64,000 bases of DNA, from the NCBI RefSeq assembly GCF_000739375.1, contig NZ_CP006704.1, positions 434,001 through 498,000 of the forward strand. The letters are read 5' to 3'. This DNA comes from Comamonas testosteroni TK102. Its GTDB lineage: Bacteria; Pseudomonadota; Gammaproteobacteria; Burkholderiales; Burkholderiaceae_C. Position numbers and translations under genes: made by a program. This document shows, in pieces, positions 1 to 10,675 of the stretch (position 1 is the first letter of the stretch; each line of letters opens with the position of its first letter). The notes under the pieces are model-generated. The model did not search any database. It saw only the letters and a list, made by a program, of their open reading frames with translations, and was not told where the DNA came from.

Positions 1-84
1 CACAGCCGTCTGCCGGTGACGATCGTGAAAATGCCGGAAGTCGCTGAGCTGGATGAAAGCTCCGACGAGGAAGCGGACGACTGA
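1..84 (+). CDS. C-terminal end of an unidentified protein (partial)
   Basis: An open frame enters from the left edge and ends at a TGA at 82-84, leaving 27 residues. The tail is acidic (a run of Glu/Asp/Ser before the stop). No family can be named from so little. A small inverted repeat (CCCTGCG at 93-99 with CGCAGGG at 108-114) follows the stop and could help end the transcript, but it has no T-run. Confidence 0.45.
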   Translation, partial: HSRLPVTIVKMPEVAELDESSDEEADD

Positions 85-131
85 GGGGATGACCCTGCGC
101 AACACGTCGCAGGGGGCGCTTGGGGGCGAAG

Positions 132-563
132 TCAGGCCGCGCGGCGCTGCTGGCCGGATTCACGCCTTTGCCAGCTGCTGCGGCTGCCTGCGCGGTGGGC
201 GGAAAATTTGCCATGCGGCATGCTGGCCAGACGCATCAGCATCCAGCGGCAATAGCCCTGAACGCTCAGGCATTTGTTGATTTCCTCTTCGGGCAAGGGA
301 CCGGAGACCACGATCAGCCGGTCCGCGCCCTCCCAGTCTCCTGCCATGCGCAGCCGGCGCTGCGCACCCATGGCCCAGGAGTGGATGCGAGTGGGGTGGC
401 CATGCTGGTGCACGCGGCCGGTGATGCGATCGAACGCGATGGCGACCAGCCCGGTCTTGAGGCGATAGGGGCGCTCTCCCGTGATGGCATTGAGCGCATC
501 ACGCATGTCGTAGAGGTAGTAATACCCGGACCTGAGCCGATATCGCAGATGCATTAAATCCAT
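132..563 (-). CDS. Hypothetical protein, 143 aa
   Basis: I do not recognise this protein. The start is taken at the ATG at 563 because a GGGGG stretch lies about 8 bases upstream and the longer open frame above it looks non-native. The chain is rich in Tyr, Arg and His near the N-terminus, contains a GDWEGADRL stretch near the middle, and ends in a basic Ser/Arg/Gln-rich tail. There is no signal peptide or membrane segment. It is transcribed in the same direction as the MarR gene upstream of it, with an 86-base gap, so the two may share a transcript. No function is proposed. Confidence 0.5.
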   Translation of the reverse strand: MDLMHLRYRLRSGYYYLYDMRDALNAITGERPYRLKTGLVAIAFDRITGRVHQHGHPTRIHSWAMGAQRRLRMAGDWEGADRLIVVSGPLPEEEINKCLSVQGYCRWMLMRLASMPHGKFSAHRAGSRSSWQRRESGQQRRAA

Positions 564-649
564 GAACCATGCCCCCAAAGCCTGTGTCACGCAGGACTGC
601 GTGCAGGGCATTCTCCATGAAATTGTCACTGAGCGGTGGTTTTTCGGGC

Positions 650-1165
650 TCAGGCACCTTCTGACAAGCTCAGTACCTGTCTGAGCTTGCCCAGCTGTTT
701 GTAGAGATCGCTGGCACTTTCGCTGTCCAGCGGTGCCAGCAACTGCTGCAGCCACTGCTCATGGGCGGTGGCCATGGCCTTGAACTGCTTTCTGCCCATG
801 CGCGTCAGCCGAACGATCATGGCGCGTCGATCTTCTTCGTCGGCCACGCGCTCCACCCAGCCTTCGGCGACCAGCTGATCGGTCAGCCCCGTCACATTGC
901 CTCCGGTCACCATCAGATATTCCGACAAGGTCTTCATGCGCAGCCCCTTCGGAAAGCGGCTGAGCTGGGCCAGATAGTCGAAGCGAGGCAGGGTGGTGCT
1001 GAATTCCGTGCGCAGCTGGCTGCGTATGACTTGCTCGATCTGCGTGCTGCAGGTCAGCAGGCGCAGCCACAGGCGAACGGCCTGATGGTCGGAGTCAGAC
1101 AGACCAGCCTCGCGGCCAGGGGTGTCCGGCATATCGATGGAAGAGTCCAGATGGTGTTTGTCCAT
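650..1165 (-). CDS. MarR-family transcriptional regulator
   Basis: A 171-residue protein with a MarR winged-helix core. The recognition-helix region (LSEYLMVTGGNVTGLTDQLV) and the wing with the DEEDRR motif typical of MarR proteins lie at about residues 80-115. It is divergent from the anthranilate-type CoA cluster that starts at 1306, and the two share a 140-base AT-rich gap. MarR proteins that control CoA-dependent aromatic pathways (BadR, CouR types) often bind the CoA thioester intermediate. By analogy this one probably represses the cluster until an aroyl-CoA accumulates; that is inference from position and family. Confidence 0.9.
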   Translation of the reverse strand: MDKHHLDSSIDMPDTPGREAGLSDSDHQAVRLWLRLLTCSTQIEQVIRSQLRTEFSTTLPRFDYLAQLSRFPKGLRMKTLSEYLMVTGGNVTGLTDQLVAEGWVERVADEEDRRAMIVRLTRMGRKQFKAMATAHEQWLQQLLAPLDSESASDLYKQLGKLRQVLSLSEGA

Positions 1166-1229
1166 GGTCTACATAGTGTTTCAAGCGCCTGAGCTTGGCT
1201 TCAGGGTTTGGCCTGATTTTAGTGAAAAG

Positions 1230-1258
1230 TTCATGCGTTAATAATTTAGACATAAAGT
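1230..1258 (+). promoter_or_regulatory. Candidate promoter and operator region of the aromatic-CoA cluster
   Basis: The gap between the divergent marR-type gene and the monooxygenase gene holds an AT-rich island. A weak sigma-70-like pair is visible: TTCATG at 1230-1235 and TAAAGT at 1253-1258, spaced 17 bases. The TTAATAATTTA stretch between them is a plausible MarR site. This is by-eye assignment only. Confidence 0.3.
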
Positions 1259-1305
1259 AATTTTCAGTGCGCCATTTCTCGACGCGCCAGGAAGGGATTG
1301 CTGTC

Positions 1306-3630
1306 ATGAAGATCGTCTGCATAGGTGGCGGCCCCGCCGGCCTGTATTTCGCGCTGCTGATGAAGCAGATGAACTCTGCGCACGAGGTGACGGTGGTGGA
1401 GCGCAACCTGCCCTATGACACCTTCGGCTGGGGCGTGGTGTTCTCCGATGCCACCATGGACAATATGCGCGTCTGGGACCCGGTGACGGCGACGCAGGTC
1501 GAGCAGGCCTTCAACCATTGGGACGATATCGAACTGCTGTTCAAGGGACGCAGGATTCGCTCCGGCGGCCATGGCTTTGTGGGGATTGGCCGCAAGCACC
1601 TGCTCAACATCCTGCAGGCGCGCTGCGAGCAGCTGGGTGTCAACCTGGTGTTCGAGACCGATGTGCAGAGCGACGAGGAGTATCCGGATGCCGACCTCAT
1701 CATTGCCTGCGACGGCGTGAACTCCCGCATCCGCAGCAAGTACGAGAACACTTTCAAGCCCGATATCGTCACCCGTCCCAATCGCTACATCTGGCTGGGC
1801 ACGAACAAGGTCTACGAGGCCTTCACCTTTGATTTCGTGCGCACCGAGCATGGCTGGTTCCAGGCGCATATCTACAAGTTCGACGACCAGACTTCGACTT
1901 TCATCGTCGAGACCACGGAGGAATGCTGGAAGGCCAGCGGCCTCGATGGCGCCGACCAGGAGCAGTCCATTGCCTTCTGCGAAAAGCTGTTTGCGGACAA
2001 TCTGCAGGGCGAGAAGCTGATGACCAATGCGCGACATCTGCGCGGTTCGGCCTGGATCAATTTTCAGCGCGTGGTCTGCGACCAATGGTGGTTGCGCAAT
2101 GCCAGGGGCAGCCATGTGGTGCTGATGGGCGATGCCGTGCATACGGCGCATTTTGCAATCGGCTCGGGGACCAAGCTGGCGATTGAGGATGCCATCGAGC
2201 TGGCGCGCCAGTTCAAGCAGATCGGCGATGCGGTGGTGCATATTCCCGAGGTGCTGACCGCCTACCAGGAGGCGCGTCGTGTGGAGACGCTGCGCCTGCA
2301 GAACGCGGCCTGGAATGCGATGGAGTGGTTCGAGGTCTGCGGACAGCGCTACTGCGATCAGCTCGAGCCCGAGCAGTTCATGTACTCCATGCTGACGCGC
2401 AGCCAGCGCATCAGTCACGAGAATCTGCGCCTGCGCGATGCCGCCTGGCTGGACGGCTATGAGCGCTGGCTGGCCGAAAGAAATGGCGTGACCACGGATG
2501 GCAAGGCGCCGCCGCCCATGTTCCTGCCCTACAGGCTGCGCGGGCTCACGCTCAAGAACCGCATCGTGGTGTCGCCCATGGCCCAGTACTCGGCCGTGGA
2601 CGGCGTGCCCGGAGACTATCACCTCATGCATCTGGGCGCGCGCGCCATGGGCGGGGCGGGGCTGGTGTTTGCCGAGATGGCCTGTGTCAGCCCCGAGGGG
2701 CGCATCACGCCGGGCTGCCCCGGGACTTACTCGGCGCAGCAGAAGCAGGCCTGGAAGCGCATTGCGGACTGGATTCATGCCAATACCGATGCCAAGTTCG
2801 CCATGCAGATCGGCCATGCGGGCGCCAAGGCCTCGACGCGGCTGGCCTGGGAAGGTACGGATCTGCCGCTGGAGCAGGGCAACTGGCCCATCATGGCCGC
2901 GTCGGAGCAGCAATATCTGCAGGGCGTGAGCCAGATCTCCAGGGCCATGACACGCGCCGATATGGATCAGGTGCTGCAGCAGTTCGTGCAGGCCGCGCAG
3001 ATGGCGGCCGACATTGGCGTGGATTGGCTGGAGCTGCACTGCGCCCATGGCTATCTGTTATCCAGCTTTATCTCGCCGCTGACCAATCACCGCAGTGATG
3101 AATATGGCGGCAGTCTGGAAAACCGTCTGCGCTACCCGCTGCAAGTCTTCAAGGCCATGCGTGCCGTCTGGCCTCAGGACCGGCCTATGTCCGTGCGCAT
3201 CTCGGCCCATGACTGGGTGCCCGGCGGCATCACCCCCGAAGATGCGGTGGAGATCGCCAAGGCGTTCAAGGCTGCGGGTGCGGACCTGATCGACTGCTCC
3301 TCGGGTCAGGTCAGCAAGGCAGAAAAGCCTGTGTTTGGCCGCATGTTTCAGACCCCGTTTGCCGACCGCATTCGCCAGGAGGCCGGTGTTGCGACGATGG
3401 CCGTGGGCGCGATCAGCGAGGCCGACCATGCCAACAGCATCATTGCCGCAGGACGTGCCGATCTGTGCGCGATTGCCAGACCGCATCTGGCCAACCCGGC
3501 CTGGACGCTGACCGAGGCTGCCAAGATTGGCTACACGCCCATCGTCTGGCCCAGGCAGTACTTCCAGGGCAAGCGCCAGATGGAAGCCTTGTTCGAGCGC
3601 GAGAAAGCGCAGCAGGCGTCGGCCAAATGA
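1306..3630 (+). CDS. 2-aminobenzoyl-CoA monooxygenase/reductase (FAD monooxygenase fused to old yellow enzyme)
   Basis: A 774-residue natural fusion. Residues 1-400 are a class A FAD monooxygenase: dinucleotide fold GGGPAG at 7-12 and the [14 protein letters not shown] flavin motif near 275. From about residue 405 there is an old-yellow-enzyme (NADH:flavin oxidoreductase) barrel, with [14 protein letters not shown] and [10 protein letters not shown] near 575-603. This architecture is that of anthraniloyl-CoA monooxygenase/reductase of Azoarcus evansii, which hydroxylates and then reduces the ring of 2-aminobenzoyl-CoA. Salicylyl-CoA 5-hydroxylase fusions look similar and are the main alternative. 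The start at 1306 is preferred over an upstream ATG because GAAGGGA lies before it and the flavin fold then begins at residue 2. It heads a cluster whose other genes fit the same pathway. Confidence 0.88.
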   Translation: MKIVCIGGGPAGLYFALLMKQMNSAHEVTVVERNLPYDTFGWGVVFSDATMDNMRVWDPVTATQVEQAFNHWDDIELLFKGRRIRSGGHGFVGIGRKHLLNILQARCEQLGVNLVFETDVQSDEEYPDADLIIACDGVNSRIRSKYENTFKPDIVTRPNRYIWLGTNKVYEAFTFDFVRTEHGWFQAHIYKFDDQTSTFIVETTEECWKASGLDGADQEQSIAFCEKLFADNLQGEKLMTNARHLRGSAWINFQRVVCDQWWLRNARGSHVVLMGDAVHTAHFAIGSGTKLAIEDAIELARQFKQIGDAVVHIPEVLTAYQEARRVETLRLQNAAWNAMEWFEVCGQRYCDQLEPEQFMYSMLTRSQRISHENLRLRDAAWLDGYERWLAERNGVTTDGKAPPPMFLPYRLRGLTLKNRIVVSPMAQYSAVDGVPGDYHLMHLGARAMGGAGLVFAEMACVSPEGRITPGCPGTYSAQQKQAWKRIADWIHANTDAKFAMQIGHAGAKASTRLAWEGTDLPLEQGNWPIMAASEQQYLQGVSQISRAMTRADMDQVLQQFVQAAQMAADIGVDWLELHCAHGYLLSSFISPLTNHRSDEYGGSLENRLRYPLQVFKAMRAVWPQDRPMSVRISAHDWVPGGITPEDAVEIAKAFKAAGADLIDCSSGQVSKAEKPVFGRMFQTPFADRIRQEAGVATMAVGAISEADHANSIIAAGRADLCAIARPHLANPAWTLTEAAKIGYTPIVWPRQYFQGKRQMEALFEREKAQQASAK

Positions 3631-3754
3631 AACCCCTGAGTCTTCGCTGCGTGCCTTCACCTAAGCCTGGGGACAGCGGATGCAGGGCTTTCCCGGCCCG
3701 GCAGGTGAGGGAGGGAATGCATCCGTTTGATGGGCCGCTGGCCTGGAGAAATCA

Positions 3755-4525
3755 ATGACAGGCGATATGAACGATCAACATGCGCTGGTGACGGGCGCGG
3801 GCCAGGGCATTGGCGAGGCGATTGCGCGCCGGCTGCTGGCCCAGGGCGCCCGCGTTACGGTGCTTGGGCGTCGCGCCGAGCCGCTGCAAAAGCTGGTGGA
3901 GCAGCACCCTGGTCAATGCCAGATGGTGCTGGCCGATGTGGCCGATGAAGAACAGGTGGCGGCTGCGTTTGCGCAGGCGGCAGCCTTTCATGGTGACATC
4001 AGCATTCTGGTCAACAACGCCGGCCAGGCCAGCAGCGTGCCCTTCATGAAGATGGATGCCGCGCACTGGCAGCAGATGCTGGCGGTCAACCTGACCGGTA
4101 CCATGCACTGCATTCAGCAGGTGCTGCCAGCCATGTCCGCTTCGGGCTGGGGGCGCATTGTCAATGTGGCCAGCACGGCTGGCCTGGTGGGCTATGCCTA
4201 TGTCGCTGGCTATGTGGCTGCCAAGCATGGCGTGGTGGGCCTGACACGCGCCCTGGCGCTGGAGTACGCCAGAACCGGGATCACCGTCAACGCCGTCTGC
4301 CCTGGCTATACCGAAACCGAGATTGTCAAAACCAGCATAGACCGCGTGGTGGCCAAGACCGGCCGCACACCGCAGCAGGCCATGGCCGAGTTCGTCAAAT
4401 CCAACCCCCAAGGCCGTCTGGTGCAGCCGCAGGAGGTGGCGGACGCCGTCCAGTGGCTGTGTGGGCGAGGCGCATCAAGCATTACCGGGCAAGCCATCGC
4501 CGTCGCCGGTGGCGAAGTCATGTGA
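3755..4525 (+). CDS. Short-chain dehydrogenase/reductase, 3-hydroxyacyl-CoA type
   Basis: A 256-residue classical SDR. The cofactor motif TGAGQGIG is at about residues 13-20, NNAG near 87, and the catalytic Tyr153-x-x-x-Lys157 pair (YVAAK) with an upstream Ser in NVAST. GGAG lies 7 bases before the start. In the anthranilate-CoA pathway an NAD(P)-dependent 3-hydroxyacyl-CoA dehydrogenase is needed after ring hydration or opening, and this gene is placed accordingly. The exact substrate cannot be read from sequence. It is 124 bases downstream of the fusion enzyme and 22 bases before the hydratase gene. Confidence 0.85.
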   Translation: MTGDMNDQHALVTGAGQGIGEAIARRLLAQGARVTVLGRRAEPLQKLVEQHPGQCQMVLADVADEEQVAAAFAQAAAFHGDISILVNNAGQASSVPFMKMDAAHWQQMLAVNLTGTMHCIQQVLPAMSASGWGRIVNVASTAGLVGYAYVAGYVAAKHGVVGLTRALALEYARTGITVNAVCPGYTETEIVKTSIDRVVAKTGRTPQQAMAEFVKSNPQGRLVQPQEVADAVQWLCGRGASSITGQAIAVAGGEVM

Positions 4526-4547
4526 CCCGGAGTTTTTGGAGGCAGAC

Positions 4548-5402
4548 ATGAGCGAATACGCAATCGACCCAGCGCTGCAAGCTGGCAACCACAAGCCGCT
4601 GGCCGGCTATCAGGCCACGCATTTCCTGTGGCAGGTGGCAGATGGTGTGGCCACCATCACCCTCAATCGCCCCGAGCGCAAGAATCCGCTGACGTTTGAT
4701 TCCTATGCGGAGCTGCGCGACCTGTTTCACCAGCTCAAGTGGGCGCAGGACGTGAAGGCGGTGGTGCTGGTCGGCGCCGGCGGCAATTTCTGCTCGGGTG
4801 GCGATGTGCATGAAATCATCGGTCCGCTGGTCGCACTCAAGGCCCCCGAGCTTTTGATGTTCACCCGCATGACGGGCGAGCTGGTCAAGGCCATGCGTGC
4901 CTGCCCCCAGCCCATCATTGCTGCAATCGATGGCGTATGTGCGGGGGCTGGGGCCATCATGGCCATGGCCTCGGACATGCGCCTGGGCACCGCGCGCAGC
5001 AAGACTGCCTTCCTGTTCAACCGCGTGGGGCTGGCGGGCTGCGACATGGGGGCCTGCGCCATGCTGCCGCGCATCATTGGCCAGGGGCGTGCCAGCGAGC
5101 TGCTCTATACGGGACGCAGCCTGGGTGGCGAGGAGGGCGAGCGCTGGGGCTTCCTCAACCGTCTGTGCGAACCCGAGAGCGTGCTGGCCGAGGCGCAGAA
5201 GCTGGCTGCCGACCTGGCTGCCGGCCCCAGCTTTGCCAACGGCATTACCAAGACCATGCTGCACCAGGAATGGGCCATGACCCTAGAGCAGGCCATCGAA
5301 GCCGAAGCCCAGGCCCAGGCCCTGTGCATGCTGACCGAGGACTTCTCGCGTGCCTATCACGCGTTCGTGGCCAAGCAAAAGCCCGTTTTTCAAGGAAACT
5401 GA
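4548..5402 (+). CDS. Enoyl-CoA hydratase/isomerase family protein
   Basis: A 284-residue crotonase-fold protein. The oxyanion-hole segments are visible as [13 protein letters not shown] near residue 85 and [19 protein letters not shown] near 130. The start at 4548 has TTGGAGG 6 bases upstream; the longer open frame overlapping the SDR gene is rejected. It likely hydrates or hydrolyses an alicyclic enoyl-CoA intermediate in the aerobic 2-aminobenzoyl-CoA route. The stop is separated by one base from the acyl-CoA dehydrogenase start, so the two are translationally close. Confidence 0.88.
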   Translation: MSEYAIDPALQAGNHKPLAGYQATHFLWQVADGVATITLNRPERKNPLTFDSYAELRDLFHQLKWAQDVKAVVLVGAGGNFCSGGDVHEIIGPLVALKAPELLMFTRMTGELVKAMRACPQPIIAAIDGVCAGAGAIMAMASDMRLGTARSKTAFLFNRVGLAGCDMGACAMLPRIIGQGRASELLYTGRSLGGEEGERWGFLNRLCEPESVLAEAQKLAADLAAGPSFANGITKTMLHQEWAMTLEQAIEAEAQAQALCMLTEDFSRAYHAFVAKQKPVFQGN

Positions 5403-5403
5403 T

Positions 5404-6567
<1,164 letters not shown>

Positions 6568-6621
6568 AAGCGCTCGCGAATAAAGAACATCCACCTGTTT
6601 TGGCCAAAAGGAGTGTGAGTC

Positions 6622-8238
6622 ATGTCGTACACCGCGCATATCGATACCTTTGCCGCAGACAATCTGCCGCCCGCCGAGCTGCAGCCCGAGTTCCGTTTCG
6701 AGCTGCCCGAGCTGCAGTTCCCGGAGCGCCTTAACTGCGCCGTGGAGCTGCTCGACAGACATGTGGCGCAAGGTCGGGGCGATCGCCTGTGCATTCAGGC
6801 CGAGGGAGTGCGCTGGACCTATGCCGAGCTGCAGGAGCAAGCCAACCGCGTTGCCAACGTGCTGACCGGGCCGCTTGGCCTGGTGACCGGCAACCGCGTG
6901 CTGCTGTGCGCGCCCAACAATCCGATGATGGTGGCCTGCTGGTTTGGCGTCATCAAGGCTGGCGGGATAGCGGTGGCTGCCATGCCGCTGCTGCGAGCCA
7001 AGGAGCTGTCCGCGATTGTCGACATCGCGCAGATCGGCCATGCGCTGTGCGACGAGGCCTTGCGCAGCGAGATGCAGGGCGCCCAAGGAAAATCCGCCCG
7101 GCTGCAGAAGGTTCTGTTCTTCAACGGCCAAGGCGCTGCCGCAGACGCGCTTGAGCCGCTGATGCAGGCTGCGTCTGCGAGCTTCACGGCCGTGGATACT
7201 GCCGCCACGGACACCTGCCTGCTGGGTTTCACCTCGGGCACCACGGGCGTGCCCAAGGCCACCATGCATTTCCATCGCGACGTGATGGCGGTCTGCGCCT
7301 GCTGGCCTGCGCATGTGCTGCGCGCCAATGCCGACGATGTGTTCATAGGCAGCCCGCCGCTGGCCTTCACTTTCGGTCTGGGCGGACAGGTTCTGTTCCC
7401 CATGTCCATAGCGGCCAGCATGGCCTTGCTGGAGAAGGCCGGCCCCGCGCAACTGGTGGACGGCATTGAGAAATTTGGCGCCACCGTGGTGTTCACGGCC
7501 CCTACCTCCTATCGCGTGATGGCCCAGCAGGGCGAACGCATTCGGCGCACCCGGCTGCGCAAATGCGTGTCGGCGGGCGAGGCATTGACTGCCTCCACGC
7601 GGGCGCTGTGGAAGGATGCGACCGGCATTGAAATCATCGATGGCATCGGCTCCACCGAGATGCTGCACATCTTCATCTCGCACCGCGAAGAGGATGCGCG
7701 CCCTGGCGCCACCGGCAAGGCCGTTCCCGGCTACCGTGCCAAGGTGGTGGACGAGGAGGGGCGTGAGGTCTCTCCGGGCACCGTGGGCAAGCTGGCCGTG
7801 CAAGGCCCGACGGGTTGCCGCTATCTCAACGACAGCCGTCAGACCAAGTATGTGAGTCAGGGCTGGAATCTGACGGGCGATGCCTATCTGATGGATGGCG
7901 ACGGCTATTTTGTCTATCAGGCGCGTACCGACGACATGATCATCTCGTCCGGCTACAACATTGCCTCTCCCGAAGTCGAGGAGGCCTTGCTGCTGCACGC
8001 GGCCGTGGCCGAATGTGCGGTGATCGGCGTGGCCGACAGCGAGCGCGGCCAGATCGTCAAGGCCTTTGTGGTGCTGCGTGCCGGTCATATGGCCAGCGAT
8101 GCCCTGGTCATGGAGCTGCAGGACTTTGTGAAGAGTCAGGTCGCGCCCTACAAATACCCACGGGCCGTGCAGTTCGTCGACCAGCTGCCGCGCACGGCCA
8201 CGGGCAAGTTGCAGCGCTTTCGCCTGCATGAAACCTGA
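6622..8238 (+). CDS. Aroyl-CoA ligase, probably 2-aminobenzoate-CoA ligase
   Basis: A 538-residue ANL-superfamily adenylating enzyme of the benzoate-CoA ligase group. Visible motifs: P-loop-like TSGTTGVPKATMH near residue 208, IDGIGSTEMLH near 340, NLTGDAYLMDGDG near 415, and the C-terminal TGKLQR with its conserved lysine. AAGGAG lies 9 bases before the start. It forms the CoA thioester that the fusion enzyme uses, so it is the entry step. The best guess of substrate is anthranilate because of the neighbours; benzoate or salicylate ligases would look similar. Confidence 0.88.
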   Translation: MSYTAHIDTFAADNLPPAELQPEFRFELPELQFPERLNCAVELLDRHVAQGRGDRLCIQAEGVRWTYAELQEQANRVANVLTGPLGLVTGNRVLLCAPNNPMMVACWFGVIKAGGIAVAAMPLLRAKELSAIVDIAQIGHALCDEALRSEMQGAQGKSARLQKVLFFNGQGAAADALEPLMQAASASFTAVDTAATDTCLLGFTSGTTGVPKATMHFHRDVMAVCACWPAHVLRANADDVFIGSPPLAFTFGLGGQVLFPMSIAASMALLEKAGPAQLVDGIEKFGATVVFTAPTSYRVMAQQGERIRRTRLRKCVSAGEALTASTRALWKDATGIEIIDGIGSTEMLHIFISHREEDARPGATGKAVPGYRAKVVDEEGREVSPGTVGKLAVQGPTGCRYLNDSRQTKYVSQGWNLTGDAYLMDGDGYFVYQARTDDMIISSGYNIASPEVEEALLLHAAVAECAVIGVADSERGQIVKAFVVLRAGHMASDALVMELQDFVKSQVAPYKYPRAVQFVDQLPRTATGKLQRFRLHET

Positions 8239-8329
8239 TGGCCATGTTTTTCAAGCGACCTGCGCCTGATGGGCAGGTGTTGCACGTAATTTTTGTTGAA
8301 AGAACAGTCTGGCTATGAGTGAGGTAGCA

Positions 8330-8776
8330 ATGGCTTCAGAACGCTTTGTGACGCAGATGCCGATTCGCTTTGCGCATTGCGACCCGGCGGGCATCATCTT
8401 CTTTCCGCAGTATCTGGTGCTGTTCAACGGACTGGTGGAAGACTGGTTCAACAACGCGCTGGGCCTGAGCTATGCGGACATGGTGCAAAAGGACAGGGTG
8501 GGTCTTCCCATCGTGCACCTGGAGTGCGATTTTCGCGCCATCACCCGCATGGGGGAAACCGTGGCGCTGGGCCTGTCGGTCGCCAGGCTGGGCAATCGTT
8601 CGCTGACACTCGATGTGGACTGCACGGGCCCGGAGGGACAGCTGCGCGTGACGGCGCAGAAAGTGCTGGTCTTCACCAGTCTTCAAACCCATCAGGCGAT
8701 CAGTGCGCCACCCGCAATTCGCCGCGCCATCGAACGCTGGCTGAGTTCATCCAATCCAACAGAAAACAGGAGTTGA
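8330..8776 (+). CDS. 4-hydroxybenzoyl-CoA thioesterase-type hotdog protein
   Basis: A 148-residue hotdog thioesterase. The N-terminal HCDPAGIIFFPQY is the 4-hydroxybenzoyl-CoA thioesterase signature in which the Asp is catalytic. The start at 8330 is chosen because GAGG lies 5 bases upstream; an in-frame ATG at 8315 would add five residues but has a poor ribosome site. It may recycle CoA from dead-end aroyl-CoA products or act on a late intermediate. The Rid gene follows after 2 bases. The 91-base gap before it contains a small hairpin (ACCTGC at 8258 with GCAGGT at 8273). Confidence 0.85.
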   Translation: MASERFVTQMPIRFAHCDPAGIIFFPQYLVLFNGLVEDWFNNALGLSYADMVQKDRVGLPIVHLECDFRAITRMGETVALGLSVARLGNRSLTLDVDCTGPEGQLRVTAQKVLVFTSLQTHQAISAPPAIRRAIERWLSSSNPTENRS

Positions 8777-8778
8777 AC

Positions 8779-9171
8779 ATGCAAGTACTGCTGCCGCCGG
8801 GCTGGCCCCGGCCCAAGGGATATGCGAATGGAGTTTCCGTGAGTGGCCGCCAGATCTATGTAGCCGGCATGATTGGCTGGGACGCCGAGGGCCGGTTTCA
8901 TACCGACGATCTCGCGGCGCAGGCCAGACAGGCTCTGCACAATATCGTCGAGGTGCTGCAGGCCGGTGGAGCCAGGCCTGAACACATCGTGCGCATGACC
9001 TGGTACATCACCGACAAGAAGGAATATCTGGCGCAGCAGGCCGAGATCGGCAGGGCCTATCGCGAGCTGATTGGTTCATTCAGCGTGGCCATGACAGCCG
9101 TGCAGGTGGCGGCCCTGATCGAGGACCGAGCCAAGGTGGAGATCGAAGTGACGGCCGTGGTGCCGGAGTGA
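8779..9171 (+). CDS. Rid-family (YjgF/YER057c/UK114) protein lacking the archetypal Arg105
   Basis: A 130-residue Rid-family trimer-type protein, started at the ATG with AGGAGT 7 bases upstream. Archetypal RidA hydrolyses imines and enamines with a catalytic Arg105 in a P-A-R-S-C-V-Q-V context. Here the aligned stretch reads V-A-M-T-A-V-Q-V and residue 105 is Met. The protein therefore probably is not a standard enamine deaminase, though it ends the cluster for an amino-aromatic compound whose reduced product could release ammonia by imine hydrolysis. Rid proteins are known parts of aerobic anthranilate-CoA clusters. Role here is inference. Confidence 0.85.
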   Translation: MQVLLPPGWPRPKGYANGVSVSGRQIYVAGMIGWDAEGRFHTDDLAAQARQALHNIVEVLQAGGARPEHIVRMTWYITDKKEYLAQQAEIGRAYRELIGSFSVAMTAVQVAALIEDRAKVEIEVTAVVPE

Positions 9172-9180
9172 CTCTGATTT

Positions 9181-9240
9181 GATAGCTGTTAGCGCTTGTC
9201 TCTATTGAATTTCAAGGCCTTTTAATCTTGAAATTAATGG
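9181..9240. repeat. Comamonadaceae-type short interspersed repeat
   Basis: Starts with a TGATAGCTGTTAGCGCTT core and is followed by an AT-rich inverted repeat (AATTTCAAG and CTTGAAATT around a short loop). The same layout, core then hairpin, is seen at 18139-18199. It lies just after the Rid gene stop and could also act as the cluster's 3' end hairpin. Confidence 0.6.
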
Positions 9241-9296
9241 TGGAAGGTCGCTATATGCTATGAAATATGAGTGCGACGAAGCTGGCGGGCGCAATC

Positions 9297-9419
9297 TGTA
9301 GAAGCGGTACTCCCCGAGCCTCAAGCCCTCAGCCGGAGGCAGCGAGCCTGGGCTGCCCGTTGCATCTCGCCCCTGGGGGAGGGCGCGGGGCCGCCCGGGC
9401 GCAGCGCCTCGGTCGGCGC
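9297..9419 (-). repeat. Divergent member of the GC-rich post-stop element family
   Basis: Directly follows the pldA stop codon on the minus strand. Read in the gene sense it shares GAGGCGCTGCGCC, a CCCTCCCCC block and a GGCTCGCTGC segment with the clearer copies at 16770, 31247, 34922 and 38694, but it is less similar than they are to one another. Confidence 0.4.
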
Positions 9420-10634
9420 TTAGAAGTCCAGCAGGCTCAGACCCACGCTGAGCACCGTGCGCTTGTTGTTGTAGTCGATCAGGCTGTCGCCATAGCCGCT
9501 GAACAGCTGTACATGCAGGCGCAGATTGCTCTTGCCACCGTTCCAGCCTTCGCCCAGGGTGCGCAGCCATTCGATGCGTCCGGAACCTTTGCCCTGGCCC
9601 AGTGAGCCGCGAGCGGTCAGGCCCAGGTAGTTCTGGTCGTTGACGTTCCAGCCCAGCTTGACTTCACCGCGGCCGATGTAGTCCTGGATGTGGGGGTTGT
9701 CGTCCTCGAGCGCGCTCTCCTTCATGCGCTGCCAGGCTTTCAGATGCAGCTGCCAGCGGTTGCCCAGCTCGGCGCCGGTCATCAGATACCAGCGGTTCCA
9801 GCTGCGCGACAGCGGATTGCTCTGACCGTTCGACTGGTGCGCGATGCCAATGCCCGAGTAGCGCCAGCGCCAGCCCAGCGGCAGCTGGGCGTCCGTCGGG
9901 TAGACGTAGAAGACCTCGGGCTCGTGGTCGGTGGTGCGGAAGGGCCTCGAGATATCGCCGTTGAACAGCTGCCAGTAGGACTGCTGGGTATAGCCGAACC
10001 ACAGCGAATCCTTGCCCTTCGAGGTGGGGCCGGTCAGCAGGCCGGAGGCAATCTTGGTGCGGGCCGAGAGCTGCAGGCGCATCTCGTGCTTCTGGTAGGG
10101 CTGCTCGGTCGCCAGGCCGCGGCTGGGCGAATAGGGCTGCTGGTTGACCTCGTCGCCCATGACCACGGAGACCGACATGGGGCGGTAGCCACGGAAGTTG
10201 AAGGTGCCGCAGTCCGTGCCGGGCTCCAGCTCGAAGTAGCGCGAAACCTCGGTGTAGCGCGGATCGCGGCAGCCGCCGTTGGTGGGCGAGAGACCCAGGC
10301 CGCTGTCGGCGCTGGCGACAGTCGCCCCAGCCGTGCTGGCGGGCGCTGCGTCGTTCGCCGAGGCGGTAGCGGCAGTGAGAGCAGGCGCAGCTTGTGCGCT
10401 AGCCGCAGGCACACTCCAACCGGCGGCCTGGGTTGCAACCGCCGGGCCTTGCTTGTGTGCCCATGCATCGAAGCAGGCCAGGCGGTCGGTGTTGCTGGTG
10501 GTGGCTGCGCATTGCTGCCAGCTTTCGGGTGGCGGCAGTTCCGCGCTGCTGGCGGTGGCCGGGTTCAGGCCGCCGACCAGTGTCAAGCCTATGCTCAGGG
10601 TCAGGGGGGGCGGGGTGAAGAAGCGAATACTCAT
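9420..10634 (-). CDS. pldA: Outer-membrane phospholipase A
   Basis: A 404-residue beta-barrel phospholipase (OMPLA). The catalytic cluster is readable: His266 and Ser268 in AHQSNGQSN and Asn280 in RSWNRWYLM. The C-terminal residue is Phe, as usual for outer-membrane barrels. A signal peptide occupies about residues 1-30. Between it and the barrel is an extension of about 110 residues, Ala/Thr-rich, containing a QQCA...RLACFDAW segment that is common in Burkholderiales homologues. The ATG at 10634 is preferred to a TTG at 10646; neither has a strong ribosome site. It lies 41 bases downstream of the lipoprotein gene and may be co-transcribed with it and rep. Confidence 0.9.
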   Translation of the reverse strand: MSIRFFTPPPLTLSIGLTLVGGLNPATASSAELPPPESWQQCAATTSNTDRLACFDAWAHKQGPAVATQAAGWSVPAASAQAAPALTAATASANDAAPASTAGATVASADSGLGLSPTNGGCRDPRYTEVSRYFELEPGTDCGTFNFRGYRPMSVSVVMGDEVNQQPYSPSRGLATEQPYQKHEMRLQLSARTKIASGLLTGPTSKGKDSLWFGYTQQSYWQLFNGDISRPFRTTDHEPEVFYVYPTDAQLPLGWRWRYSGIGIAHQSNGQSNPLSRSWNRWYLMTGAELGNRWQLHLKAWQRMKESALEDDNPHIQDYIGRGEVKLGWNVNDQNYLGLTARGSLGQGKGSGRIEWLRTLGEGWNGGKSNLRLHVQLFSGYGDSLIDYNNKRTVLSVGLSLLDF

Positions 10635-10675
10635 GGGATCAATCAATGCACAGGCAGGACAAGGCCCGACCCTGC

